In this document: positions 30,682 to 38,499 of the stretch, one piece after another | How positions within the stretch are numbered: position 1 is the first letter of the stretch | Layout: each line of letters begins with the position of its first letter | Assembly: GCA_016124635.1 (NCBI GenBank) | Contig: WGNJ01000001.1 | Span: 1-64,000 of the forward strand | Direction of reading: 5' to 3' | DNA length: 64,000 nt | From: Alphaproteobacteria bacterium | GTDB lineage: Bacteria; Pseudomonadota; Alphaproteobacteria; Micropepsales; Micropepsaceae | Program-made: the position numbers and the translations under genes | The notes under the pieces: model-generated | What the model was told of the DNA's origin: nothing | What the model saw: the letters and a program-made list of their open reading frames with translations, nothing else | Databases searched by the model: none

Positions 30682-30856
30682 CAAGTTCCCCAAAAATCGA
30701 AGAGGTCAGTAAGCATATCTCGGTTCGTAAAGTCGATAACCGGCGAAGTAATGAGCGAATCTATGCAGATAGTGAGATGTGGAACAGCAAAAGCGCTCGG
30801 TTTGTTTCACGAGCCCTTAAGCGCGACCTGGGAAGCTTTCCGAGAAGACTGGGCGG

Positions 30857-32080
30857 ATGCTGAACATGAAGAACCAAGACGTCTCGAACTCACCACAACC
30901 CAATTCTCCGAATGACCAAACGCGGGTAATGGTCATCGATGATGACCTCCACATCCATGCCGCGATGGGTATGGTGCTCGAGAACGCAGGCTACGACCAC
31001 GTATCCGTCCTACCGCAGAAGCTTGAAGAGCGCCTGTCGACCTATCAGCCGACCGTAATCATTCTCGACCTGTCGATGCCGGGCTTCGACGGCATCGAAG
31101 TGTTGGGCTTGCTCCGCCTCCACGGCTTCAACGGCCGCGTCATCGTGATGTCGGGCAACGATCGCGACCTGATCGAGAGCGCGCGCCGGGTCGGACAATC
31201 CTACGGGTTGCGCATGGGCGCCGGCCTCGAGAAGCCATTGCGCGCTCGCGACATCTTGGCTGCGGTCAGAAGCGGAGAAGAGGCGACGCCTTCGCCGAAC
31301 CGCATGTCGGAAATCGCCCGGGGCTTTGCCAGCGGCGAATTCCGTTTCCATTACCAGCCTAAATACGACATGCGGACGCGGACCTTGGTCGGCTTCGAGT
31401 CGCTCGTGCGTTGGCAACATCCCGAAAGAGGACTGCTGCTGCCTGACGCGTTCCTAAGCCAACTTGCGAGCGGCGGGTTCAGGTCCGAACTCGCCCGCGC
31501 ATCCCTCAAGGATGCCGTCGCCCAGCTCGAAGAGTGGCACGAGCTCGGGTCGACGACGAACATCTCCATCAACGTCGCGCTCGAAGACGCAACGGATCCC
31601 GCGTTCCTGCTGCAGCTGACGGCCGCCGTCAACGCCATGTCGGCCCCGCCGGCCTCGCTGACGATCGAGCTGTTGGAAGGCGCCGCCGACATCGATCTCT
31701 TCGCCGCCGCAGCCGCGTTGACGCGCGCGCGCCTGCTTGGCGTCAACGTCTCCATCGACGACTTCGGTACCCAATCTTCTTCGCTGGCGCGCCTTCAGCA
31801 CCTGCCCGCCAACGAAATCAAGATCGATCGGACTTTCATCACCAACCTGCAAAAGTTCCGGCAGGATCAGGTCATCGTCCGTTCGGTCCTGACCATGGCC
31901 CGCGAGCTCGGGCTCAGCGCTGTCGTCGAGGGGATTGAGGATCTTGAGACGGCGCGTACCCTGCTTGAGATGGGCTGCGTCTACGGCCAGGGCTGGTACT
32001 TCGCAAAGGCCATGCCCGCCGAAGACGCCACACAGCTCCTGCAGGAACAGTCGAAGCCCGGCGTTCACCGCTTCGGTTGA
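30857..32080 (+). CDS. Response regulator with EAL domain (c-di-GMP phosphodiesterase)
   Basis: 407 aa. An N-terminal receiver domain (about 22-138) has the acidic pocket DDD 28-30, phosphorylation site D71 and K126. The C-terminal EAL domain (about 150-400) keeps the metal and catalytic residues: E181 in ESLVRW (EAL variant ESL), Asn in ISINVALEDA, Glu in LTIELLEG, the SIDDFGT pair, Lys in EIKIDRTFI, and the EGIED and YGQGWYF segments, so activity is expected. It would lower c-di-GMP upon phosphorylation. No histidine kinase is adjacent. ATG 30866 is an alternative start. Its single-gene setting on the plus strand suggests its own promoter in the 175 bp upstream. Confidence 0.92.
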   Translation: MLNMKNQDVSNSPQPNSPNDQTRVMVIDDDLHIHAAMGMVLENAGYDHVSVLPQKLEERLSTYQPTVIILDLSMPGFDGIEVLGLLRLHGFNGRVIVMSGNDRDLIESARRVGQSYGLRMGAGLEKPLRARDILAAVRSGEEATPSPNRMSEIARGFASGEFRFHYQPKYDMRTRTLVGFESLVRWQHPERGLLLPDAFLSQLASGGFRSELARASLKDAVAQLEEWHELGSTTNISINVALEDATDPAFLLQLTAAVNAMSAPPASLTIELLEGAADIDLFAAAAALTRARLLGVNVSIDDFGTQSSSLARLQHLPANEIKIDRTFITNLQKFRQDQVIVRSVLTMARELGLSAVVEGIEDLETARTLLEMGCVYGQGWYFAKAMPAEDATQLLQEQSKPGVHRFG

Positions 32081-32105
32081 GACTCTGGTTGCTGCGACGA
32101 GACCT

Positions 32106-33329
32106 CTAGGACAAGCGGAGGAGCGCCGCTCTGGCCGCCGTCACGGCGGTCGCAAGCGTCGCGTGCAGCAGATAGCCGCCCGTCGGCGCCTCCCAATCGA
32201 GCATTTCACCGACCGCATACGTCCCTGGTAGCCCGCGGATCATGAAGTCCGCGTCGACGGCATCGAGCGCGACGCCGCCGGCGCTCGAGATCGCGCGATC
32301 GATGGGCTGCACCGCCCGAAGCTCTATCTCGAGATGTTTGATCTGGCGCGCCAATGTCGCCCCGCCCTCCAGCGCCTTGCCCAACACCTCGCGCAATAGG
32401 TTGATCTGCACCGGCGGCATCGCGAGTGCCTTGCGCAACGCGTTGGCGGCCGATTGGTCCGAACGCTGACGCTCCAAGCGCCCGGCGATCTCCGCTTCGC
32501 TCAATTCCGGTCGCAGGTCGACATGCAAACGAGCATGCCCCTGCGCCTCGATCGCATCGCGCAGCGGCGCCGACAGCGCGTAGACGGCACCGCCCTCGAT
32601 GCCAGCGCGCGTGATCAGGGCCTCGCCGCGCACTGTCTTTCCGTCAAAGGAAAGTTCGATCCCCTTCAGCGGCTCGCCCTCGAAACGGGAGCGAAACACA
32701 TCGCTCCAATCGACAACGAACCCACAGTTCGAGGGACGAAACGGCTTTACGTCGATGCCACGCGCGACAACGGTCTTGCGCCAAGCACCATTCGAACCCA
32801 GCTTCGGCCAACTAGCGCCACCCAGCGCGAGCACGACGATATCGCCGGTGTCGCGAACGACATTTGCACCCGACTGAAAGACGAGCGCGTTCTCGGCGTC
32901 CCATCCGCGCCACTCAAGTCGTGTCTTGATGACGACGCCTCGCGCCGTCAACCGCCGCAACCAGGCACGCAACAACGGCGATGCCTTCATCGATTTCGGA
33001 AACACACGCCCGCTTGAGCCGACGAACGTCTCCTGCCCCAGACCCTCGGCCCACGCGACCAAGTCGGAGAGTGGAAACGCCACGAGCGCCGGCTTCAACA
33101 AGGCTGCTGCCGCCCCATATCGAGCGGCGAAACGGTCAAACGGTTCGGAGTGCGAGAGGTTGAGCCCGCCGCGCCCGGCGATCAGCAACTTGCGCCCGAC
33201 CGACGGCATCCGCTCGTAAAGCGTAACGGCAACACCGCCGGCGCTCAGCACCTCGGCCGCCATCAACCCGCCGGGCCCGCCGCCAATCACGATGGCGCGT
33301 CTTGAAGTCGTCTTGTCGCTGAAGCTCAA
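32106..33329 (-). CDS. Flavoprotein of the HI0933/BaiN (YhiN) family
   Basis: 407 aa. The N-terminal FAD-binding motif IVIGGGPGGLMAAEVLSAGG (13-32) is followed by the family signature RKLLIAGRGGLNLSHSEP, and the C-terminal GVALDAVDADFMIRGLPGTYAVGEMLDWEAPTGGYLL block is diagnostic. These soluble flavoproteins are annotated as NAD(P)/FAD-dependent oxidoreductases; only the BaiN member has a proposed role in bile-acid dehydroxylation, which is unlikely here. Its stop lies about 25 bp from the convergent EAL gene. It is divergent from the YaiI-type gene, with 74 bp between starts. Confidence 0.93.
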   Translation of the reverse strand: MSFSDKTTSRRAIVIGGGPGGLMAAEVLSAGGVAVTLYERMPSVGRKLLIAGRGGLNLSHSEPFDRFAARYGAAAALLKPALVAFPLSDLVAWAEGLGQETFVGSSGRVFPKSMKASPLLRAWLRRLTARGVVIKTRLEWRGWDAENALVFQSGANVVRDTGDIVVLALGGASWPKLGSNGAWRKTVVARGIDVKPFRPSNCGFVVDWSDVFRSRFEGEPLKGIELSFDGKTVRGEALITRAGIEGGAVYALSAPLRDAIEAQGHARLHVDLRPELSEAEIAGRLERQRSDQSAANALRKALAMPPVQINLLREVLGKALEGGATLARQIKHLEIELRAVQPIDRAISSAGGVALDAVDADFMIRGLPGTYAVGEMLDWEAPTGGYLLHATLATAVTAARAALLRLS

Positions 33330-33403
33330 CCAAAAACTGCGCTAAGTTCGATGCACCGATTTGCGCCCGCATGTAGTCGTCTCTCGGACAACCCGCAACA
33401 GAA

Positions 33404-33889
33404 ATGACCGATTCACCTGAACCAAAGCCCATCGAAGTCTTCGTCGACGCCGACGCCTGTCCGGTAAAGGAAGAGGTTTACCGCGTTGCGCGCCGCTATG
33501 GCCTTAAGGTGTACGTGGTCGCCAACGGCAGCGTCCGGGTCCCGCGGGAACCACTGATCGAGCTGATTGCGGTCGAGCAGGGCCCCGACATCGCCGATGA
33601 CTGGATCGCTGCCCATGCGGAATCAGGCGACATCGTCGTCACGGCCGACATCCCTCTCGCCCATCGGTGCCTTCAGAAATGCGCTGAGGTCGTCGGTCCC
33701 ACCGGCCGCCCGTTCACCACCAATTCGATCGGAGCTGCGCTCGCGCAGCGCGGCATCATGGAGCATTTGCGCTCGAGCGGCGAAATCACCGGTGGGCCGA
33801 AGCCGTTCGCGCCCGCGGACCGCTCGCGCTTTCTCGCCGCCCTCGACGAGGCCATCAACCGTTCGCGCCGCAAACGCCAGACACCTTAG
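33404..33889 (+). CDS. YaiI/YqxD family (UPF0178) protein
   Basis: 161 aa. The N-terminus KPIEVFVDADACPVKEEVYRVA and the block ADIPLAHRCLQKCAEVVGPTGRPFT are the family signature; the fold is PIN-like with acidic residues (D14, D16, E21 and D85) that may bind metal. Function is not established experimentally. It ends 3 bp before the convergent sortase gene. The start is the first ATG after an in-frame stop. Confidence 0.93.
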   Translation: MTDSPEPKPIEVFVDADACPVKEEVYRVARRYGLKVYVVANGSVRVPREPLIELIAVEQGPDIADDWIAAHAESGDIVVTADIPLAHRCLQKCAEVVGPTGRPFTTNSIGAALAQRGIMEHLRSSGEITGGPKPFAPADRSRFLAALDEAINRSRRKRQTP

Positions 33890-33892
33890 ACT

Positions 33893-34489
33893 TCAGCGCG
33901 ACACCACCGCGGCAGCTGACACTTCCTCGGCGAACACGACATACCGCAGCGGCGCTTGGCCGATCGCGTCGAAGGGATAGCACGTCACCAGCGCGAGTCT
34001 GGGCGTCCCGCCCGTGGCATCAATGCCGGAAGCTTGCGCATGCACGATCGCCGAACCGGTCATGCGGAACGTGACCGCCTTGCCCGCGCGGGTCGTCACC
34101 TCGATCTCGTCGCCGACCTTCAAATCCTTGATGAAGTTGAAATGCGTGTCGCGATGACCGGCGATCACGCTCGTGCCATTTTCGCCTGGCAGCGGCGTCG
34201 CTGCGACATGCGCAGGACCGAAGGCGAGCGCTTCGCCACCGGCCTGCTCAAGCACGATCGCCGAGCGGTGCAATTTCGGAAACGAAAGCCGCGCGATCGG
34301 CCAGGTGTCGGCCCACGCCCACGCTTTGACCGGCCTCCGCGTTTCGATCGTTTCAGCCCAGGCGCGCTCGAGCAGCACCTGCGCGAGCGCCGCCTTCGCA
34401 CGGATGTAGAGGCCGTGCCCGCCGAGCACGACCCCGCAAAAGAGGAGAAGGATGGCGGCACTAACCGCCATCCTCTGCTTCGTGATCAC
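33893..34489 (-). CDS. Class GN (Gram-negative) sortase
   Basis: 198 aa. An N-terminal membrane anchor (about 7-28) precedes the sortase beta-barrel. The catalytic triad is visible: H112 in IAGHRDTHF, C170 in LALVTCYPFD, R182 in APLRYVVF. In the class GN family the enzyme is thought to process a single dedicated target. The gene overlaps the 3' end of that target (34486-34489, ATGA), so the pair is translationally coupled. It would act in the periplasm at the inner membrane. No other sortase or LPxTG-like gene is in view. Confidence 0.93.
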   Translation of the reverse strand: MITKQRMAVSAAILLLFCGVVLGGHGLYIRAKAALAQVLLERAWAETIETRRPVKAWAWADTWPIARLSFPKLHRSAIVLEQAGGEALAFGPAHVAATPLPGENGTSVIAGHRDTHFNFIKDLKVGDEIEVTTRAGKAVTFRMTGSAIVHAQASGIDATGGTPRLALVTCYPFDAIGQAPLRYVVFAEEVSAAAVVSR

Positions 34490-36723
34490 GAGCGCACCGC
34501 TCGCTTGCGTGTGCCGACCAACACGACCAGGCCTGCCAGCGCGAGCAACGTCCCGAGCAGGATCTGCAAGGTCGTGCCCGCATCCGTTTGCGGCAGCTGC
34601 ACGCCGTCGGTCGCGCTCGCCACCACCGGCTTGTCGTTCGCCGCCAATTTCGTGAGCAGAGCCGGATCGACCGACGCCTTCATCAGCGGATGCTCGGGAT
34701 CTTCACCGAACACCTTGCTGAAGTCCCAGCCGGCCGGGAGATTTGTCGGCATCTCGTGGCTCTCCATGTCCTCGTGCTCAGGCCGGCTCGGCGTGATGTC
34801 GACCGCGACCAGACTGGTCAACCGCGACACGAGGTGGAAGTCGAGCGCGACCTTCAGAACCTGCGCATCGACATCGCCCTGATTGGCGCCCTGATAGCGC
34901 AGGTCCTCGATCGCCGAGATCTTTGATCGCGCCCACAGCTTGGACACGCCTCGACCGTCTACCGCGCTGGCCAGATCAAGCGTCGTGCTCCACGGCTTCT
35001 TGCCCATGCGCCCTTCCAGACGAAGCGAGCCTGTCGTCTCGTCGGTCGCGCCGGTCAGAACGACCGGCTCGCCCGCATAGAGGTCCGGGATCGGATTGGG
35101 CCACGTTTCGAGCTTTGCATCGTTCGTCGTGACGCGCAGATCGGTCATGACGGGACTTTCGAGCTTGTTGAAAAGCTCCGTCATCCGCGCATCGACCTCG
35201 GCTTCCGATCCGATGTGCGTGAAGCTGCCTCGTCCGAGCGTCGCGATGTGCTCCATCAGGAACGAATTCGGCGCGGATCCGATGCCGACCGTGAAGAGAC
35301 GCGACCGTCCGAGCGACTTGCCGATCTCGGCGAGCACTTGGTCCTCGTTGCTCACATCGCCGTCGGTCAGGAAGACCACCTGCCGCAGACGCGTGTCGTC
35401 GTTCGGCGTCGTATCCACCAAGGCGGCTTTCAACGCCGGATAAATCTCCGTGCCGCCAGCTGCATCGAGCCCTTGGACATAGCGATTCGCCACGAGCAAA
35501 TGTTCTGCGTCCGCCGGAACCGCATCTTGGAACAGCACGGTCAACGTGTTGTCGAAGCGGATGACGTTGAAGCGATCGCCGGGCTTCAATTCGGAGAGCG
35601 CCATCAGCAGCGCCTTCTTCGCCTGGCGGATCGACTCGCCCGCCATCGAGCCCGAATTGTCGATCACGAAGATCGCTTCGCGTGTCTGACGGTGCGGTGT
35701 CGTGGTCCCGACGGGAGGCACGACCATCGCAAGATAATACGACTTGCCGTCGATCGTTTCGCGGAAGAGCGAGGCCTGCGGAACACCGTTCGCCGCCAGC
35801 TTCCAATTCAGAACGAAGTCGCGGTCGGCCGGCACCGGACCTTTGAGCGATACCGTCGCCGTCTTGTCGTCGGGGCGCGAGATGTCGACGTCGTGATAAG
35901 GGCTCTCGATAGCGGCCAGCGAGACGCCGGACTTCAACGTCACGCTGAGCGTCACCGGGTTGATCTTTCCGAAGATCGGATTGATCACAGGCGGTGTCAC
36001 GGAGTCGCGATCCGGGACCGGGTCGTGCACGGCGACGACCTGCATACCGCTCGAGGAACTGTCGGCCACCAACGCTTCCGCGGGTGGCGAGTACCGCGGA
36101 CCGACAACCAGTGGAACGCGCAGCGAAAACTTGTCGCCGTCGAGCCGCACCGCTTCTTGATATTCGATCTGAACGACGACGGTTTCGTGGGGACCGATAT
36201 TGGCGACCGAATTGGTGAACATGTTCGGACGCTGCTGTTCGATCAGCGTCGCCTTGTAGCCCTGTGCGGCAGCGCGCTCGTAGATCTGACGCGCCTGCTC
36301 GCGTTCCTTGACCTGACCTTCAAGGTAACGGTCGCCGATCTGCATCTTGAGCGTGTCGACGCCCGCGTTTTGCGGCAGCGGAAAAACGTAGATCCCTTCG
36401 ACCCATTTGTCGGAAGGATTTTCGAAACGCTGTGTGATGCGGGCGCGTGCGATCGGTCCCGTCACCGTGATCGCAACATCCGTCTTCAGTCGCGGCGCTT
36501 CGAGGTATTGCCCCGGCTCCGTCGTTTTGAGCAACAGTGAACCGGTGCCCATCTCCGATGTTGTGACGTAACCGGACGTCGTCCGTGCCGGCGTCGTATC
36601 AGCCCGAATGGCTGACGAGCCGAGAAATGCGGTCATAAGAACTGCGGCGGCAATGCCTGCACGGCGCAGCAACTGGCGCGTCCACTCGAGCGAGCGCCCG
36701 CGCGAAACTAAGTTCGTACTCAT
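34486..36723 (-). CDS. Sortase target protein with VIT and von Willebrand A domains
   Basis: 745 aa. Signal/anchor region at about 15-40, a VIT domain at about 60-190 (with IYVFPLPQNAGVDTLKMQIGDRYLEGQ), a middle linker, and a VWA domain at about 345-520 with the MIDAS motif DNSGSM (355-360) and LTDGDVSNEDQ. The C-terminus is a sorting signal: LPQTDAG at 710-716, a membrane helix of about 20 residues, then GTRKRAVR. This is the architecture of the family I know as marine proteobacterial sortase target protein. AGGGAG lies seven bases before ATG 36723, which is preferred over 36753. The dedicated sortase gene overlaps its end. Confidence 0.92.
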   Translation of the reverse strand: MSTNLVSRGRSLEWTRQLLRRAGIAAAVLMTAFLGSSAIRADTTPARTTSGYVTTSEMGTGSLLLKTTEPGQYLEAPRLKTDVAITVTGPIARARITQRFENPSDKWVEGIYVFPLPQNAGVDTLKMQIGDRYLEGQVKEREQARQIYERAAAQGYKATLIEQQRPNMFTNSVANIGPHETVVVQIEYQEAVRLDGDKFSLRVPLVVGPRYSPPAEALVADSSSSGMQVVAVHDPVPDRDSVTPPVINPIFGKINPVTLSVTLKSGVSLAAIESPYHDVDISRPDDKTATVSLKGPVPADRDFVLNWKLAANGVPQASLFRETIDGKSYYLAMVVPPVGTTTPHRQTREAIFVIDNSGSMAGESIRQAKKALLMALSELKPGDRFNVIRFDNTLTVLFQDAVPADAEHLLVANRYVQGLDAAGGTEIYPALKAALVDTTPNDDTRLRQVVFLTDGDVSNEDQVLAEIGKSLGRSRLFTVGIGSAPNSFLMEHIATLGRGSFTHIGSEAEVDARMTELFNKLESPVMTDLRVTTNDAKLETWPNPIPDLYAGEPVVLTGATDETTGSLRLEGRMGKKPWSTTLDLASAVDGRGVSKLWARSKISAIEDLRYQGANQGDVDAQVLKVALDFHLVSRLTSLVAVDITPSRPEHEDMESHEMPTNLPAGWDFSKVFGEDPEHPLMKASVDPALLTKLAANDKPVVASATDGVQLPQTDAGTTLQILLGTLLALAGLVVLVGTRKRAVRS

Positions 36724-36948
36724 TGGAAACTCCCTGCGGCGACGGGGTCTCAAGCGTCGCTCGCAAGGTCCGGAGGTGATGCCTCAATCACGGTGCAAAT
36801 GTGGCGATTTCGCCTTTACGAAAAGGATTTTCGCATCTTGTGCGCTTCGTCACGCTATTTCCGATGGCGCCGAATTTTTTCACGCTCTCGCGCACGCCGA
36901 AGCGGCATCGCGACTTCATTCATGACAAAACTGTGGCGATAGACGTCT

Positions 36949-38433
36949 CTACTCAGCGGCCGCGCGCAGCTCTTCCCTCGACGGTCCGGCGTATGACGCC
37001 CAAAGGTGCTGCGCCGCGTACGCGCGCCACGGTCGCCAGCGCTCTGCGCGCTCCAGCAATGCTTTTGGAGTCGGACGCACCCCGCGCGCATCCGCCATCG
37101 CGCGCAAGAGACCGATATCGGATGCCGGAAACGCGTCCGGCTCGCGCAATTCGCGCATGGCGATGTACTGCGCCGTCCACTCGCCAATGCCGGGCAGGTT
37201 GCAGAGCATTGCGATTGCATCTTCAAGACTTTGGCGCGGGCCAAAGATGTGCGGATCAGCGTTAACCGCGGCAGCTAGGGACGCCAGCGCCCGTCCCCGC
37301 GCGCGAGGCATCGGCAGCTTTTCCGGATCGAGTCGAGCCAAACGCTCCGGTGTCGGAAAGACATGTGTGAGCCCGTCGGCACTCATCCGGCCCTTCAACG
37401 GCTCGCCATGCAGCGCGACCAGAGTGCCGGCGAGCTTGATCGCCGCGCTAACCGTGATCTGCTGGCCGAGCACGGCCCGCACGGCAAGCTCGAAGCCGTC
37501 CCAAGCGCCAGGGACGCGCAGGCCGGGCCGCTTCTCAACTAGCGGCGCCAATGCGGGGTCGGCCGCCAGATGCGCCCCTATGGTGACTGGATCGGCGCCG
37601 AGATCGAAAACGCGCCGAAGCCGCGCGATGATCACGGGTAGCGCGGATAGCTTTGGGAATCGGATCGTCGCCTGAAGCGCGTTGCCGGAGGCCGGCCGCA
37701 CCGAGACGACGCCGTGCGCGCCCGCGAGATCGATCGTGCGCGAGTACGTATCCTCCGACACGACTTCGACACCCGCAATCGCCCGGTCGCGCAGGAAGGA
37801 AAGCATCGCCGACCAATCGTAGGGGGGCCGGTAGCGCAACAAGATGGTTACGGTCTCCTTCTTGCCGACCGCGATACCGGCGCTCCGCAGCTTCGACGGC
37901 GCCTTGCCGTACATGTCGAGAAAAGTCTCGTTGAACCGGCGCAGACTGCCGAAGCCTGCCGCCATCGCGACCTCGGTCATCGGCAAGCTCGTCTCGTGCA
38001 GCAGCTGCTTGGCGAGCAGGACACGATGGGTCTGCGCCACCGAATTTGGCGAAGCGCCGACGTGCTTCTCAAACAACCGCCTCAGTTGCCGCTCACCGAC
38101 GCCGACCCGCTCGGCCAACGCCTCGACGTCGCCCTCGTCGAGCGCACCCATCTCGATTAGCGCCAGCGCGCGCGACACCGTGTTCGAGGTGCCGCGCCAC
38201 ACGCCAAGATTTGGCGCCGTCTCCGGCCTACAGCGAAGGCACGGGCGAAACCCTGCTTCTTGCGCCGCCGCCGCCGACGGATAGAACGAGACGTTCTCGC
38301 GGCGCGGCGTGCGAGCCGGGCACACCGGACGGCAATAAATGCCTGTCGTCTTCACGCCGATGAACAGCCGCCCGTCGAAACGAGCATCGCGCGTCAAGAT
38401 CGCCCGGTAACAAGCGTCGCTATCGAGATCCAT
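36949..38433 (-). CDS. Ada-AlkA fusion: methylphosphotriester sensor / AraC regulator / DNA-3-methyladenine glycosylase II
   Basis: 494 aa. Residues 1-80 form the Ada metal-binding domain with C34, C38, C65 and C68. Residues 95-190 are the AraC-type double helix-turn-helix (VGERQLRRLFEKHVG, EVAMAAGFGSLRRFNETF). Residues about 200-310 are the AlkA N-terminal domain, and the rest is the HhH-GPD glycosylase with GIGEWTAQYIAMRELREPDAFPASDIGL and catalytic D439. The protein likely senses methyl phosphotriesters, activates transcription and also excises alkylated bases. The usual O6-methylguanine transferase domain of Ada is missing. It is a free-standing gene between acnA-type and the sortase block. 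Confidence 0.93.
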   Translation of the reverse strand: MDLDSDACYRAILTRDARFDGRLFIGVKTTGIYCRPVCPARTPRRENVSFYPSAAAAQEAGFRPCLRCRPETAPNLGVWRGTSNTVSRALALIEMGALDEGDVEALAERVGVGERQLRRLFEKHVGASPNSVAQTHRVLLAKQLLHETSLPMTEVAMAAGFGSLRRFNETFLDMYGKAPSKLRSAGIAVGKKETVTILLRYRPPYDWSAMLSFLRDRAIAGVEVVSEDTYSRTIDLAGAHGVVSVRPASGNALQATIRFPKLSALPVIIARLRRVFDLGADPVTIGAHLAADPALAPLVEKRPGLRVPGAWDGFELAVRAVLGQQITVSAAIKLAGTLVALHGEPLKGRMSADGLTHVFPTPERLARLDPEKLPMPRARGRALASLAAAVNADPHIFGPRQSLEDAIAMLCNLPGIGEWTAQYIAMRELREPDAFPASDIGLLRAMADARGVRPTPKALLERAERWRPWRAYAAQHLWASYAGPSREELRAAAE

Positions 38434-38499
38434 GCCGCGATATTCGCGCGGACGCCGGCCGCTGTCGACCGGCGCACTCGCGGAAATCGGACGCCACCA

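Noticed and set aside
35215..36540. Plus-strand frame of 441 codons opposite the sortase target gene
   Set aside because: Antisense shadow; the real gene is on the minus strand with VIT and VWA domains.
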